Below, one piece after another: positions 7,579 through 15,895 of a stretch of DNA of 64,000 nt (positions are counted from its first letter, which is position 1; each line of letters opens with the position of its first letter). The translations under genes and the position numbers were made by a program. Under the pieces are notes generated by a model. It did not search any database and was not told where the DNA came from. It saw nothing but the letters and a program-made list of their open reading frames with translations. Source of the DNA: Microtetraspora malaysiensis (lineage in GTDB: Bacteria; Actinomycetota; Actinomycetes; Streptosporangiales; Streptosporangiaceae); contig NZ_BBYJ01000013.1 of assembly GCF_001528665.1 (NCBI RefSeq), positions 118,422 to 182,421 on the forward strand. The letters are read 5' to 3'.

Positions 7579-10309
7579 GGATGCGCGCCGGGTCCAGCGG
7601 AGTCCGGTCGACGCGCGCACCGACCTGCGCCAGGGCGTCGGCGACCGCGTTGAACACGCACGCCAGCGCGCCGGCCGCGCCGCCCTGGCCCATGCCCTTG
7701 TGGCCGCCCGGCGTCGGGGAGGGCGTCTCGATGTGGACGAATTCGATCGCGGGTGCCTCAAGCGTGGTCGGGACGGCGTACTCGGCCAGCCCCCTGGTCA
7801 GCGGCCTGCCCTGCGCGTCGTAGCGGACCTCCTCCAGCAGCGCGCCGCCGATGCCCTGCAGCACCCCACCCGCGATCTGGCCCTCGACCACCTTGGCGTT
7901 GATCATCCTGCCGCAGTCCTCGGCGACGACGTATCTCTCGATCCGCACCGTCCCGAGCTCCCGGTCGACTTCCACCACGCAGCCGTGGCAGGCGTTGGAC
8001 CAGGTCATCGGGGGCGCCTTGTAGCGGCCCAGAGCCTCGAGCCGTTCGCCCGGCCCATGGGCGGAGACCGTCTTGGCCAGCTCGGCCCACGACACCGCGG
8101 CGCCGGGGTCCTGCCGGTCGGCGAGCACGCCCCTGCGCGGCTCGACCCGCTCGGCCGGCACCCCGAGGTGCTCGGCCGCCAGCTCCTTGGCCATCGTCAG
8201 CAACTCGGCGGCGGCGGCCCGGCAGGCGCTGCCGGTGATCACCGCGGTGCCGCTCGCGCCGGTGCCCCTGCCGTACGGCGTGGCGTCCGTATCGCCCTGC
8301 ACGACGCGGACGGCGTCCAGGTCCACGTCCAGCTCGGCCGCCACGACCTGGGCCATCGTCGTCTCCACGCCCTGGCCGCCCGCGCCGGTCGCGAGGTAGG
8401 CGGTGATCGTGCCGTCGAGCTCCACCCGCAGCCGCGCGGTGTCGCGGTCGATCGGCTGCATCGTGCCGATGCTGGAGGGTTCCAGGCCGATCGCGATCCC
8501 GACGCCGATCAGGCGGCCCTCCTCGGCCAGCAGGCGGCGCTGGCGGAGCCGTACCTCCGGGTAGTCGAGCCGCGCGGCGACCTCCTCCAAGGTTTGCGCC
8601 GGGGTCACGTGGTCCAGGACCAGCCGCGTCGGCATCGTGTAAGGCAGCTCGTCGGGGCCGAGCACGTTGCGGCGGCGCAGCTCCAGCGGGTCCATCCCCA
8701 CCGCGCGGGCCACCTCGTCCAGCATCTGCTCGCGGGCGACCGTGGCGAACGCCCACGGCCCTCGATAGGCGCCGCGCGGGCAGGTGTTGGTGCGCACCGA
8801 GCGGAACCGGAAGGCGTGCAGGGGGATGCGGTAGGGGCCGGTGAACACCATGCCGACGAACGGGCCCGCCTTGCCGACCACGCCGAGCGGGTAGGCGCCG
8901 GTGTCTTCGAGGTGGTCGAGGTGGCAGCCGAGGATGCGGCCCTGCTCGTCCAGCGCGAAGGTCGCCTCGCCGACGTCCATCCGGGCGTGGCCGGAGGCGG
9001 TCAGGTTCTCCTGCCGGGTCTCGATCCATTTGAGCGTACGGCCGAGCACGCGGGCGGCCAGCGCCACGGTCAGCTCGTCGCGGCCGGTCCACACCTTCAG
9101 CCCGAAGCTGCCGCCCACGTCGCGGGCGGTGACCCTGACCTGCTCGGCGGGCACGCCGCTGACCCGGGAGATGGCCAGCTTGGCCTCGTGCGGGTTCTGC
9201 GTCGACAGGGAGGCCACCAGTTCCCCGGTGTCCGGGTCGTAGGAGGCGACCACGCCGCGGGTCTCCAGCGGCGCGTTGGCCTGGCGCTGCTGGCGGGAGG
9301 TGGCGCGCACGACCTGCGGCGCGTCCTCCAGGGCGCGGCGGAGCTTGGGCCTGATCGGAGAGGTCAGCTCCTGGTAGAGGTTCGACCCGGTCTCGGCGTA
9401 CACCAGCCGGTCGGTGTCCTCCACCGCGCCGCCGGGGTCCAGGACGGGGGGTTCCGGCTCGATCTCGACCTCGATGAGGTCGACCGCGTCCGCCGCGAGG
9501 TAGCGGTCCCCGGCCACGACCAGCGCCAGGGGCTCCCCGGCGAAACGCACCCGGTCGGCCGCCAGCGGCAGCAGCGGCGGCTCTGCGGCATTCAGCAGCG
9601 GCGTGGGCCGCATGTCGCCGGCGCGCGGGTTCAGGTCGGCGGCGGTGAAGACCGCGACAACGCCCTCCAGCGCCCGCGCCGCGCCCGTCTCCAGGCGGGT
9701 GATCCGGCCCGCGGCGACGGTGCTGCGCAGAAACGCGACGTGCAGCGTTCCGGGCGGCGACACGTCGTTCACGAACTCGCCGCGCCCGGCCAGCAGGCGC
9801 TCGTCCTCCCGCCGCGCGGGCGCCGCCCCCCGCTCGCCCGGCGCGGCGGCCGGGTCGGCGGCGGCGGCCACCGCTTCGACGATCCCGGCGTAGCCGGTGC
9901 AGCGGCACAGGTTCCCGCACAGCCCCAGCCGGATGTCCCGCTCGCTCGGCGCCGGCTGCTCCTTGAGCAGTTCACCGCCCCGCATCAGGATGCCGGGCGT
10001 GCAGTAGCCGCACTGGATGCCGTGCTCGGCGTGCAGGGCTTCGGCCAGCGGCGCCGCGGCGCCGTCCAGGCCCTCGGCCGTCCATACCTCGGCGCCTTCG
10101 GCCTGCACCGCGAGCACCAGGCAGGACAGCACGGTGGCGCCGTCCATCGACACCGTGCACGCGCCGCACACGCCTTCCTCGCAGGCGAGCTGGGTGGCGG
10201 TCAGGCGGCGCTCCTCGCGCAGGAAGTCGGCCAGCGAGGTGCGGGGCGAGACCTCGGCGCGAACCGGCCGGCCGTTCACCTTCATCTCGACGGTCATGCG
10301 CTCAGCCAT
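7511..10309 (-). CDS. Molybdenum hydroxylase, fused 2Fe-2S and Mo-binding subunits
   Basis: 932 residues. Residues 1-160 form the iron-sulfur subunit with plant-type cluster CEEGVCGAC and the second cluster from CGYCTPG and CGNLCRC. The rest is the xanthine-dehydrogenase/CO-dehydrogenase large-subunit family, with GGSFGLKVW and TCPRGAYRGPWAF. The Mo-site loop lacks the AYRCSFR cysteine motif, so it is not a form I CO dehydrogenase. The position normally occupied by the catalytic Glu (GxGE) reads GMGQGG, with Gln about 875 encoded by CAG at 7687-7685. The family hydroxylates N-heteroaromatics or aldehydes with water as the oxygen source. It overlaps the FAD subunit gene by 8 bases, and XdhC is nearby. 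A quinoline-type substrate is inference. Confidence 0.9.
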   Translation of the reverse strand: MAERMTVEMKVNGRPVRAEVSPRTSLADFLREERRLTATQLACEEGVCGACTVSMDGATVLSCLVLAVQAEGAEVWTAEGLDGAAAPLAEALHAEHGIQCGYCTPGILMRGGELLKEQPAPSERDIRLGLCGNLCRCTGYAGIVEAVAAAADPAAAPGERGAAPARREDERLLAGRGEFVNDVSPPGTLHVAFLRSTVAAGRITRLETGAARALEGVVAVFTAADLNPRAGDMRPTPLLNAAEPPLLPLAADRVRFAGEPLALVVAGDRYLAADAVDLIEVEIEPEPPVLDPGGAVEDTDRLVYAETGSNLYQELTSPIRPKLRRALEDAPQVVRATSRQQRQANAPLETRGVVASYDPDTGELVASLSTQNPHEAKLAISRVSGVPAEQVRVTARDVGGSFGLKVWTGRDELTVALAARVLGRTLKWIETRQENLTASGHARMDVGEATFALDEQGRILGCHLDHLEDTGAYPLGVVGKAGPFVGMVFTGPYRIPLHAFRFRSVRTNTCPRGAYRGPWAFATVAREQMLDEVARAVGMDPLELRRRNVLGPDELPYTMPTRLVLDHVTPAQTLEEVAARLDYPEVRLRQRRLLAEEGRLIGVGIAIGLEPSSIGTMQPIDRDTARLRVELDGTITAYLATGAGGQGVETTMAQVVAAELDVDLDAVRVVQGDTDATPYGRGTGASGTAVITGSACRAAAAELLTMAKELAAEHLGVPAERVEPRRGVLADRQDPGAAVSWAELAKTVSAHGPGERLEALGRYKAPPMTWSNACHGCVVEVDRELGTVRIERYVVAEDCGRMINAKVVEGQIAGGVLQGIGGALLEEVRYDAQGRPLTRGLAEYAVPTTLEAPAIEFVHIETPSPTPGGHKGMGQGGAAGALACVFNAVADALAQVGARVDRTPLDPARILTAFAEAGSRSPRPAARPPSPS

Positions 10310-11132
10310 GGTCCACCTGGTTTCGTGCCGTCGCCCGTGCCCGGTCCAGCGCTCTGGTCAGCGCGCCCCGGGCCAGGGCGCGCGTGACGTCCTCGGGAAC
10401 GCCCGCGGCGTCCAGGTCGGCCATCGCCGCCTCCGCCACCTCGGCGGGCGCGGCACCCCCGGCCAGTGCCGCCTCCGCCCGCGCCGGACGCAGCGGGACG
10501 GGCCCGGCGCCGAACAGCACCAGCCTGCGGTCTTCGCCGCCGAGCACCACCACGGCTCCGGCCAGCGCGTGGCCGGGCCGCGCGGGGATCTTCTCGATGG
10601 CGAAGGCCGCCTCGCGGAGGGGGAACTCGATGGCGGCCAGCAGCTCGCCGTCGTCCAGGGCGGTCTGGTGCGCGCCGCGGAAGAAGTCGGCGGCCGGCAG
10701 GTGCCGTACCCCGGATCCGCGCAGCTCGACGCGGGCATCCAGGGCCACCGCGACCGCGGGCAGCTCGGCCGCGGGGTCGGCGTGGGCCAGCGCGCCGCCG
10801 AGCGTGGCCCGGTTGCGCACCTGGACCGGTCCGGCCAGCGCGGCCGCCGCCGCCAGCAGCGGCGCGCCCGCCCGCACCACCGGGTCGGCCTCAAGTCGGC
10901 GGAGCCGGGTCAGCGCGCCGATCCGCAGCCGCTCGGCGCGGCTCACGAACGCGAGGTCGGGCACCCGGTTGAGGTCGATCAGCAGCGGGCTGCGCACCTG
11001 CCTGCTCGCCAGGAGCGGCATCAGCGCCTGGCCGCCGGCCAGGAGCCTGGCCCGGCCTCGGTGCTCGGCGAGTAGGGCGATGGCCTGCGCGCTGCTGGTG
11101 GGGGCTCGGTAAGCGAATGGGGCAGGTTTCAC
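10302..11132 (-). CDS. Molybdenum hydroxylase FAD-binding subunit (CoxM/XdhB type)
   Basis: 276 residues. The FAD loops LLAGGQALMPLL near residue 30 and RNRATLGGALAHADPAAELP near residue 107 are characteristic, followed by the C-terminal CO_deh_flav_C region. It passes electrons from the Fe-S clusters of the fused subunit to an acceptor through FAD. Its stop overlaps the start of the fused Fe-S/Mo gene, so the two form an operon read leftwards from about 11.15 kb. The 166-base spacer to the divergent P450 at 11299 should hold both promoters. Confidence 0.92.
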   Translation of the reverse strand: MKPAPFAYRAPTSSAQAIALLAEHRGRARLLAGGQALMPLLASRQVRSPLLIDLNRVPDLAFVSRAERLRIGALTRLRRLEADPVVRAGAPLLAAAAALAGPVQVRNRATLGGALAHADPAAELPAVAVALDARVELRGSGVRHLPAADFFRGAHQTALDDGELLAAIEFPLREAAFAIEKIPARPGHALAGAVVVLGGEDRRLVLFGAGPVPLRPARAEAALAGGAAPAEVAEAAMADLDAAGVPEDVTRALARGALTRALDRARATARNQVDHG

Positions 11133-11298
11133 GTGGTGACCGCCTCCCAGATCGCCTCGGACCCTAGCCGCCGGTGAAAATCACGGTCAAGCAACCCTCC
11201 CGGCGCTGGTCGGGTGACCGATCGGGACGTTTGCCGCCTGCCGCGGCGCGCGGCCATCCTGTACCGGGCTACCGTGATCGCCGGGAAGGGACCCTCCT

Positions 11299-12561
11299 GT
11301 GCTGGGACTTGCGCAACGTGCGGTGGACCGGAAATGGCGGCTGCCGATGGGCCCGCTGGTCGGCCGGTACAACCCCTACAGCCCCGCCTACATCAGCGAC
11401 CCCTACCGGCAGCTCGACCGGTTGCGTGCCGCCGCCCCGATCTACCGCAGCAGGGTGACCGGCTCCTACGTGATCAGCAGCTACGAGCTGGCCTCGGAAG
11501 CGCTGACCGACCGCCGCTACGGCACCAACCGCAAGGAGGACTCCTCCTTGCGCAGCAAGATGTTCTTCCGCCTCGCCAAGTTCACCCCCGAGGAGGAGAA
11601 CGCGCTGGACAACACGCTGGGCGCGGTCCCGGACGAGGTTCACCAGCACATGCGCAAGGCCATCGCGTACGACTTCAGCAGGCGGCGGGTCAGCGCGCTG
11701 CGGCCCCGGATGGAGTTCTGGGTCGACAAGCTGCTGGACAAGGCGGCGGCCCGCGCCGAGTTCGACCTGATCGGGGATTTCGCGGCCAAGCTGCCGATCC
11801 TGGTCGCCGCCGAGCTGCTGGGGTTCCCGCCGCAGGACGCGGCCAGGCTCCAGGAGTGGTCGGACAGCTATCTCGTGCTGGTCGACCCGCTGATCAACGG
11901 CGCCGGCATCCCCCGGATGAACGCGGCTTTCCATCAGTTCGACCCGTATGTCGCCGAGACGTTGCGCCGCAAGCGCGCCGAGCCGGGCGACGACCTGATC
12001 ACCCGGCTGCTGGAGCACCACCTCGCCGGGGAGTTCGACGAGGTGCAGCTCCGCGTCCTCATCATGATGCTCATGATCGCCGGACATGAGGTGATCACGA
12101 ACCTCATCGGCAACGCCGTGGCCGGCCTGCTGCGCTTCCCCGACCAGCGCGAGCTGCTGGCCGCCGACCCCGACCTGATGCCGGCGGCGATCGAGGAGTT
12201 CGTCCGCTACGAGTCGCCGATCCAGGCGGCGTGGCGGATCCCCGGCGAGGACCTGGAGATCGGCGGCGTGCGGGTGCCGGCCAAGCGGGCGGTCACCGTG
12301 CTGATCGGCGCGGCCAACAACGACCCCGCGCAGTTCGCGCACCCGAGGCGGCTCGACCTGACCCGCGGCGACAACCGGCACATCGGTTTCGCCCTGGGCT
12401 CGCATTTCTGCCCCGGCACCTGGCTGGCGCGCGTCGAGGGTGCGGCGGCGCTGTCGCGGCTGCTGGAGCGCTTCCCGCGCCTGCGCGGCGACGCCGACCG
12501 GCTCAGGTGGAAGCCCGCCGCCGGGCTGCGCGGGCTGTACGAACTGCCGCTGACCCTGTGA
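11299..12561 (+). CDS. Cytochrome P450 with altered I-helix (AGHEVI)
   Basis: 420 residues from GTG 11299, with GGGAAGGGA upstream. Heme loop FALGSHFCPGTWLAR and ExxR in EEFVRY are intact. The I-helix reads MIAGHEVITNL; the Thr-Thr that normally follows AGxE is Val-Ile, so the oxygen-activating hydroxyl residue is missing. P450s lacking this Thr often perform coupling, desaturation or substrate-assisted reactions, but this is family knowledge and not proof. The C-terminus ends at a GTGA junction with the downstream kinase-like gene, indicating co-translation. Confidence 0.93.
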   Translation: MLGLAQRAVDRKWRLPMGPLVGRYNPYSPAYISDPYRQLDRLRAAAPIYRSRVTGSYVISSYELASEALTDRRYGTNRKEDSSLRSKMFFRLAKFTPEEENALDNTLGAVPDEVHQHMRKAIAYDFSRRRVSALRPRMEFWVDKLLDKAAARAEFDLIGDFAAKLPILVAAELLGFPPQDAARLQEWSDSYLVLVDPLINGAGIPRMNAAFHQFDPYVAETLRRKRAEPGDDLITRLLEHHLAGEFDEVQLRVLIMMLMIAGHEVITNLIGNAVAGLLRFPDQRELLAADPDLMPAAIEEFVRYESPIQAAWRIPGEDLEIGGVRVPAKRAVTVLIGAANNDPAQFAHPRRLDLTRGDNRHIGFALGSHFCPGTWLARVEGAAALSRLLERFPRLRGDADRLRWKPAAGLRGLYELPLTL

Positions 12562-12635
12562 ACGCGCCGCGCCCGCAGGAACCTCCGGGCGTGGATTCAC
12601 CGGGCCCGGAGAAGCCGCGCGCGGAGGAGGCACGC

Positions 12636-13742
12636 ATGGAGGAGGCGCGCACGGAGGAGCCGACGCGCTCGCAGGCACCGTTGCCGCCGGTGGAGCCGCT
12701 GCGCTCGGTGGCGGAGATGACGCCGGGCTGGTGCTCGGCCGCCCTGTCCCGCCGGCTCGGCGGGGCCCGGGTCACCGGCGTGACCACCGCCGCGGTGGGC
12801 ACCGGCCAGATGGCGGACACCTACCGCCTGCACCTGGACTACAGCCCCGCGGGCGCCGGACCCGCCACCGTCATCGCCAAGCTCGCCGCCGCCTCCCCCG
12901 CCAGCCGTACAGCGGCCAAGGTCACCCGCGCCTACGAGGTGGAGGCGCGCTTCTACCGGCACCTCGCGCCCACGCTGCCGGTGCGCAGCCCACGCTGCTA
13001 CCTGTCCCGCTACGACGAGCCGAGCGGGGCGTTCACCCTGCTCCTCGAGGACGCCGTCGACGGGCACGTCGCCGACCAGGTCACCGGATGCGGCCCGGAG
13101 GAGGCGGAGCGCGCCGTGGACCAGCTCGCGGCGCTGCACGGTCCGATGTGGGGCGATCCGGCGCTGGACTCGCTGGCCTGGCTGCCGCGTCATGACGGCC
13201 CGGACGCCGCCTGGATGGCCTCCCTGGCGCAGCGGATCTACCCGCGCTTCCTGCGCCGCTTCGGGGACCGGCTCGACGCCGAGGTCGTCGACCTGCTCGA
13301 GTTCTTCGTTCCGCGCGTCGAGCGCTACCTGCGTGCGCGTCCCGGCCCGCGCACGGTGGTGCACGGCGACTTCCGCGCGGACAACCTCGTGGTGGGCACG
13401 GGCCGGATCACCGTGCTGGACTGGCAGACCGCCGCCCACGAGCCCGCAGCCACCGATCTGGCCTACTTCCTCGGCGGCAGCGTCGAGCCGGACCGGCGGC
13501 GGGCGATCGAAGGGGCCGTGCTGCGCCGCTACATCCGCGCCCTGCGCGGCTACGGCGTCGAGCTGTCCTTCGAGGACTGCTGGCGCGACTACCGCCGCTA
13601 CGCCTTCGGCGGCCTGCTCACCAGCCTCGTCGCGTCGGCGCTGGTGGTGCGGACCGACCGCGGCGACGGCCTGTTCGCCACGATGGCGAACAGGCACGGC
13701 ATGCATGCGATCGATCTGGACGCCGCCTCGTTCCTGCGCTGA
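12636..13742 (+). CDS. Aminoglycoside phosphotransferase/EcKL-like kinase
   Basis: 368 residues from ATG 12636, chosen because GGAGGAGG lies 6 bases upstream; an in-frame GTG at 12558 overlapping the P450 stop would add 26 low-complexity residues rich in Pro and Glu. The kinase catalytic loop VVHGDFRADNLV and the metal-binding VLDWQ (in place of DFG) are clear. The ecdysteroid-kinase-like branch phosphorylates small-molecule hydroxyl groups. In a cluster it may inactivate the product as self-resistance, or it may make a phosphorylated intermediate that is later removed. It is co-transcribed with the preceding P450, which could supply the hydroxyl. Confidence 0.87.
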   Translation: MEEARTEEPTRSQAPLPPVEPLRSVAEMTPGWCSAALSRRLGGARVTGVTTAAVGTGQMADTYRLHLDYSPAGAGPATVIAKLAAASPASRTAAKVTRAYEVEARFYRHLAPTLPVRSPRCYLSRYDEPSGAFTLLLEDAVDGHVADQVTGCGPEEAERAVDQLAALHGPMWGDPALDSLAWLPRHDGPDAAWMASLAQRIYPRFLRRFGDRLDAEVVDLLEFFVPRVERYLRARPGPRTVVHGDFRADNLVVGTGRITVLDWQTAAHEPAATDLAYFLGGSVEPDRRRAIEGAVLRRYIRALRGYGVELSFEDCWRDYRRYAFGGLLTSLVASALVVRTDRGDGLFATMANRHGMHAIDLDAASFLR

Positions 13743-13770
13743 GCCGCGGGCTCAGCGGGAGCACGGGGGC

Positions 13771-14058
13771 TCAGCCGTAGGCCGCGTCGCCCGCGCTGGC
13801 CCTCAGCAGCTCCAGGACCAGGTCCTCGACTTCCTTGACCGTGGCGATGTGCTGCACCTGCGCCTGATCGATGGCCGGCAGGTCGAACTCGTCTTCCATG
13901 GTGAAGCCCAGTTCGAGCAGCGCGAGCGAATGGTATCCGAGGTCCTCGACCAACCTGGTCTCCCCCGCCTGGACCCCCTCGGGGTTCGGTGCCACTTGAA
14001 TGATGATCGATCGGACCCGCGCCCGAACATCTTGGTCGGTCTTGGCTTCACTGCTCAT
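13771..14058 (-). CDS. Stand-alone acyl carrier protein
   Basis: 95 residues. The phosphopantetheine Ser lies in LGYHSLALLELGFTMEDEF, followed by an acidic helix III region; this LxxHSLAxLEL form is closer to acyl than peptidyl carriers. It is encoded divergently from a fatty-acyl-AMP-ligase-like gene 163 bases away, so it is the probable acceptor of that ligase. A further free carrier sits at 599-871. Confidence 0.88.
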   Translation of the reverse strand: MSSEAKTDQDVRARVRSIIIQVAPNPEGVQAGETRLVEDLGYHSLALLELGFTMEDEFDLPAIDQAQVQHIATVKEVEDLVLELLRASAGDAAYG

Positions 14059-14221
14059 TCAGACTTCGCCACCGTTCTCATCGACTTTGGCCAGCCCCAG
14101 CGGGCCCTCACGACAGCGGACCGTTTAGCGCACATGATGCCGAAACGACCGCCGATCCGACATCCTGCCCCTTAACGCACTCGCATCGCCCTGCGGCCAA
14201 CGCCACGAAGGAAGTGCCGAC

Positions 14222-15895
14222 GTGAACGCCAACCCGCTCCTTACCTGGATCGACGAGCCATCGACGCGGCAGGGCATCAGGTTCCGGCAGGACGGCGCGT
14301 GGGAGCGGTGGACGTACGCCGACCTCGCCGGGTTCGCCGGCAAGATCGCCGGGGGGCTGGCGGCGGCGGGCGTCCGGCACGACGAGCGGGTCGTCATCAT
14401 CGAGCGCACCGGGCCCGACTTCGTCGCCACGCTGTACGGCGTCATGCTCGCCGGGGCGATCCCCTGCCCGGTCGCGCCGCCGTACCTCTTCCAGAACGCC
14501 GACCTGTACGCGCGGCATCTGCGGGCGATCATCGACGTCGCCCGCCCGGCCCTGGTGGTCACCGCGGCCAACCTGGTGGAGCGGCTGGAGTTCGACGGCC
14601 CCGTGCACACCGCGGCCGAGCTCGCCGCCGCGGGGGGCCGCGCCGACGGCCCGCCGGCCGGCGCGGCGCTGCTGCAGTTCACTTCCGGGTCGAGCGGGCG
14701 GGTCAAAGGCGTGCGGGTGCCGGTCGCGGCCCTGGCAGCCAACGTCGCGGCCATCAGCACCTGGCTGGAGATGGGTGAAGGTGACGCGACCGCCTCGTGG
14801 CTGCCGGTGCACCACGACATGGGGCTGATCGGCTGCCTGTTCACCCCCGTCAGCCGGCAGCGCGACCTGTGGCTGCTGGAACCGGCCGAGTTCATCCGCG
14901 ACCCGGCGAGCTACCTGGCCTGCTTCGGCGAGCACGGCGCCACGATGACCGCGATGCCGCCGTTCGGGCTGGAGTACATCGTGCGCCGCCTGTCGGCGCT
15001 GCCCCTGACCGGGATGGACTTCTCCCGCTGGCGCGCCCTGATCGTCGGCGCCGAGCGCATCGACGTCGACGTGCTCGACCGGTTCACCGCGCTGCTGGCC
15101 CCCGCCGGGTTCGATCGGCGCGCCCTGCTGCCCGCCTACGGGCTGGCCGAGGCGACGCTGGCCGTCACCGGACTGGCCCTGCGCGAGGAGCCGACCTCGC
15201 TCCCCGTCGTGCCGCAGGAGGTGCGGCTGGGCAGCCCGGTGACGGACGGAGGCGACACCGTGCGGCCGGTGGTCGGCTGCGGGCGCGCCCTGGACGGCGT
15301 GCGGGTCGCCGTCGTCGACGAGGACGGCGTGGAGCTGCCGGAGCGGCACGTGGGGCAGATCGTGGTGCGCGGCGCCTCGCTCGCCGAGGGCTACGTCCGC
15401 GACGGCGCGGCCACCGGACGCGCCGACGACAGCCCGGCGGGCCTCACCGAATGGCACGAGGGCGCGCTGCACACCGGCGACGCGGGGTTCCTGGACGGCG
15501 GGCAGCTCTTCGTCATCGGCCGTCTCGGCGACGCCATGAAGGTCCGCGGTCGCACGCTGTTCGCGGAGGACGTCGAGAGCGCCCTGGTCGACGCGGGCGT
15601 GCCGCGACTGCGCCTGACCGTCCTGCTCGGCTCCTCCGCCGGCGGCGCGACCGGCGTGGTCCTGCTGGAGCGGCCCACGCCCGAATGGGCCGCCGCCGCG
15701 GAGGCGACGCTGCGGCGGATGACCGAGCACGCCACCACCGTGGTGCTGGACGTGCCGCGCCGCTCGATCGCGCGCACGACCAGCGGTAAGCCCAAGCGCC
15801 GCGAGATGTGGACGGCCTACGTCGCGGGCAAGCTGGACGCGCGCGAGATCCTTCCCCCGGCCGGACACGACCAGGACGAGGTCACGACGGGGTGA
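14222..15895 (+). CDS. Fatty acyl-AMP ligase-like enzyme (FAAL)
   Basis: 557 residues from GTG 14222 with GAAGGAAG upstream. The AMP-binding P-loop reads FTSGSSGRVKGV; WLPVHHDMGLIG is characteristic of the FAAL/FadD32 branch; LPAYGLAEATLAV, HTGDAGFLDGGQ and the A10-like RTTSGKPKRR follow. FAALs activate fatty or related acids as acyl adenylates and hand them to a carrier instead of CoA. The ACP at 13771-14058 is the obvious partner. This implies an acyl chain attached to the product or used as a temporary pro-group. Its 3' end overlaps the convergent P450 by 14 bases. Confidence 0.92.
   Translation: MNANPLLTWIDEPSTRQGIRFRQDGAWERWTYADLAGFAGKIAGGLAAAGVRHDERVVIIERTGPDFVATLYGVMLAGAIPCPVAPPYLFQNADLYARHLRAIIDVARPALVVTAANLVERLEFDGPVHTAAELAAAGGRADGPPAGAALLQFTSGSSGRVKGVRVPVAALAANVAAISTWLEMGEGDATASWLPVHHDMGLIGCLFTPVSRQRDLWLLEPAEFIRDPASYLACFGEHGATMTAMPPFGLEYIVRRLSALPLTGMDFSRWRALIVGAERIDVDVLDRFTALLAPAGFDRRALLPAYGLAEATLAVTGLALREEPTSLPVVPQEVRLGSPVTDGGDTVRPVVGCGRALDGVRVAVVDEDGVELPERHVGQIVVRGASLAEGYVRDGAATGRADDSPAGLTEWHEGALHTGDAGFLDGGQLFVIGRLGDAMKVRGRTLFAEDVESALVDAGVPRLRLTVLLGSSAGGATGVVLLERPTPEWAAAAEATLRRMTEHATTVVLDVPRRSIARTTSGKPKRREMWTAYVAGKLDAREILPPAGHDQDEVTTG

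Noticed and set aside
7700..10387. An 895-codon frame antisense to the molybdenum hydroxylase
   Set aside because: The opposite strand carries all Fe-S and cofactor motifs; this frame has no recognisable domain.
7511..11132. Carbon monoxide dehydrogenase (coxSML)
   Set aside because: The active-site cysteine loop AYRCSFR of true CO dehydrogenase is absent; AYRGPWAF is present instead.
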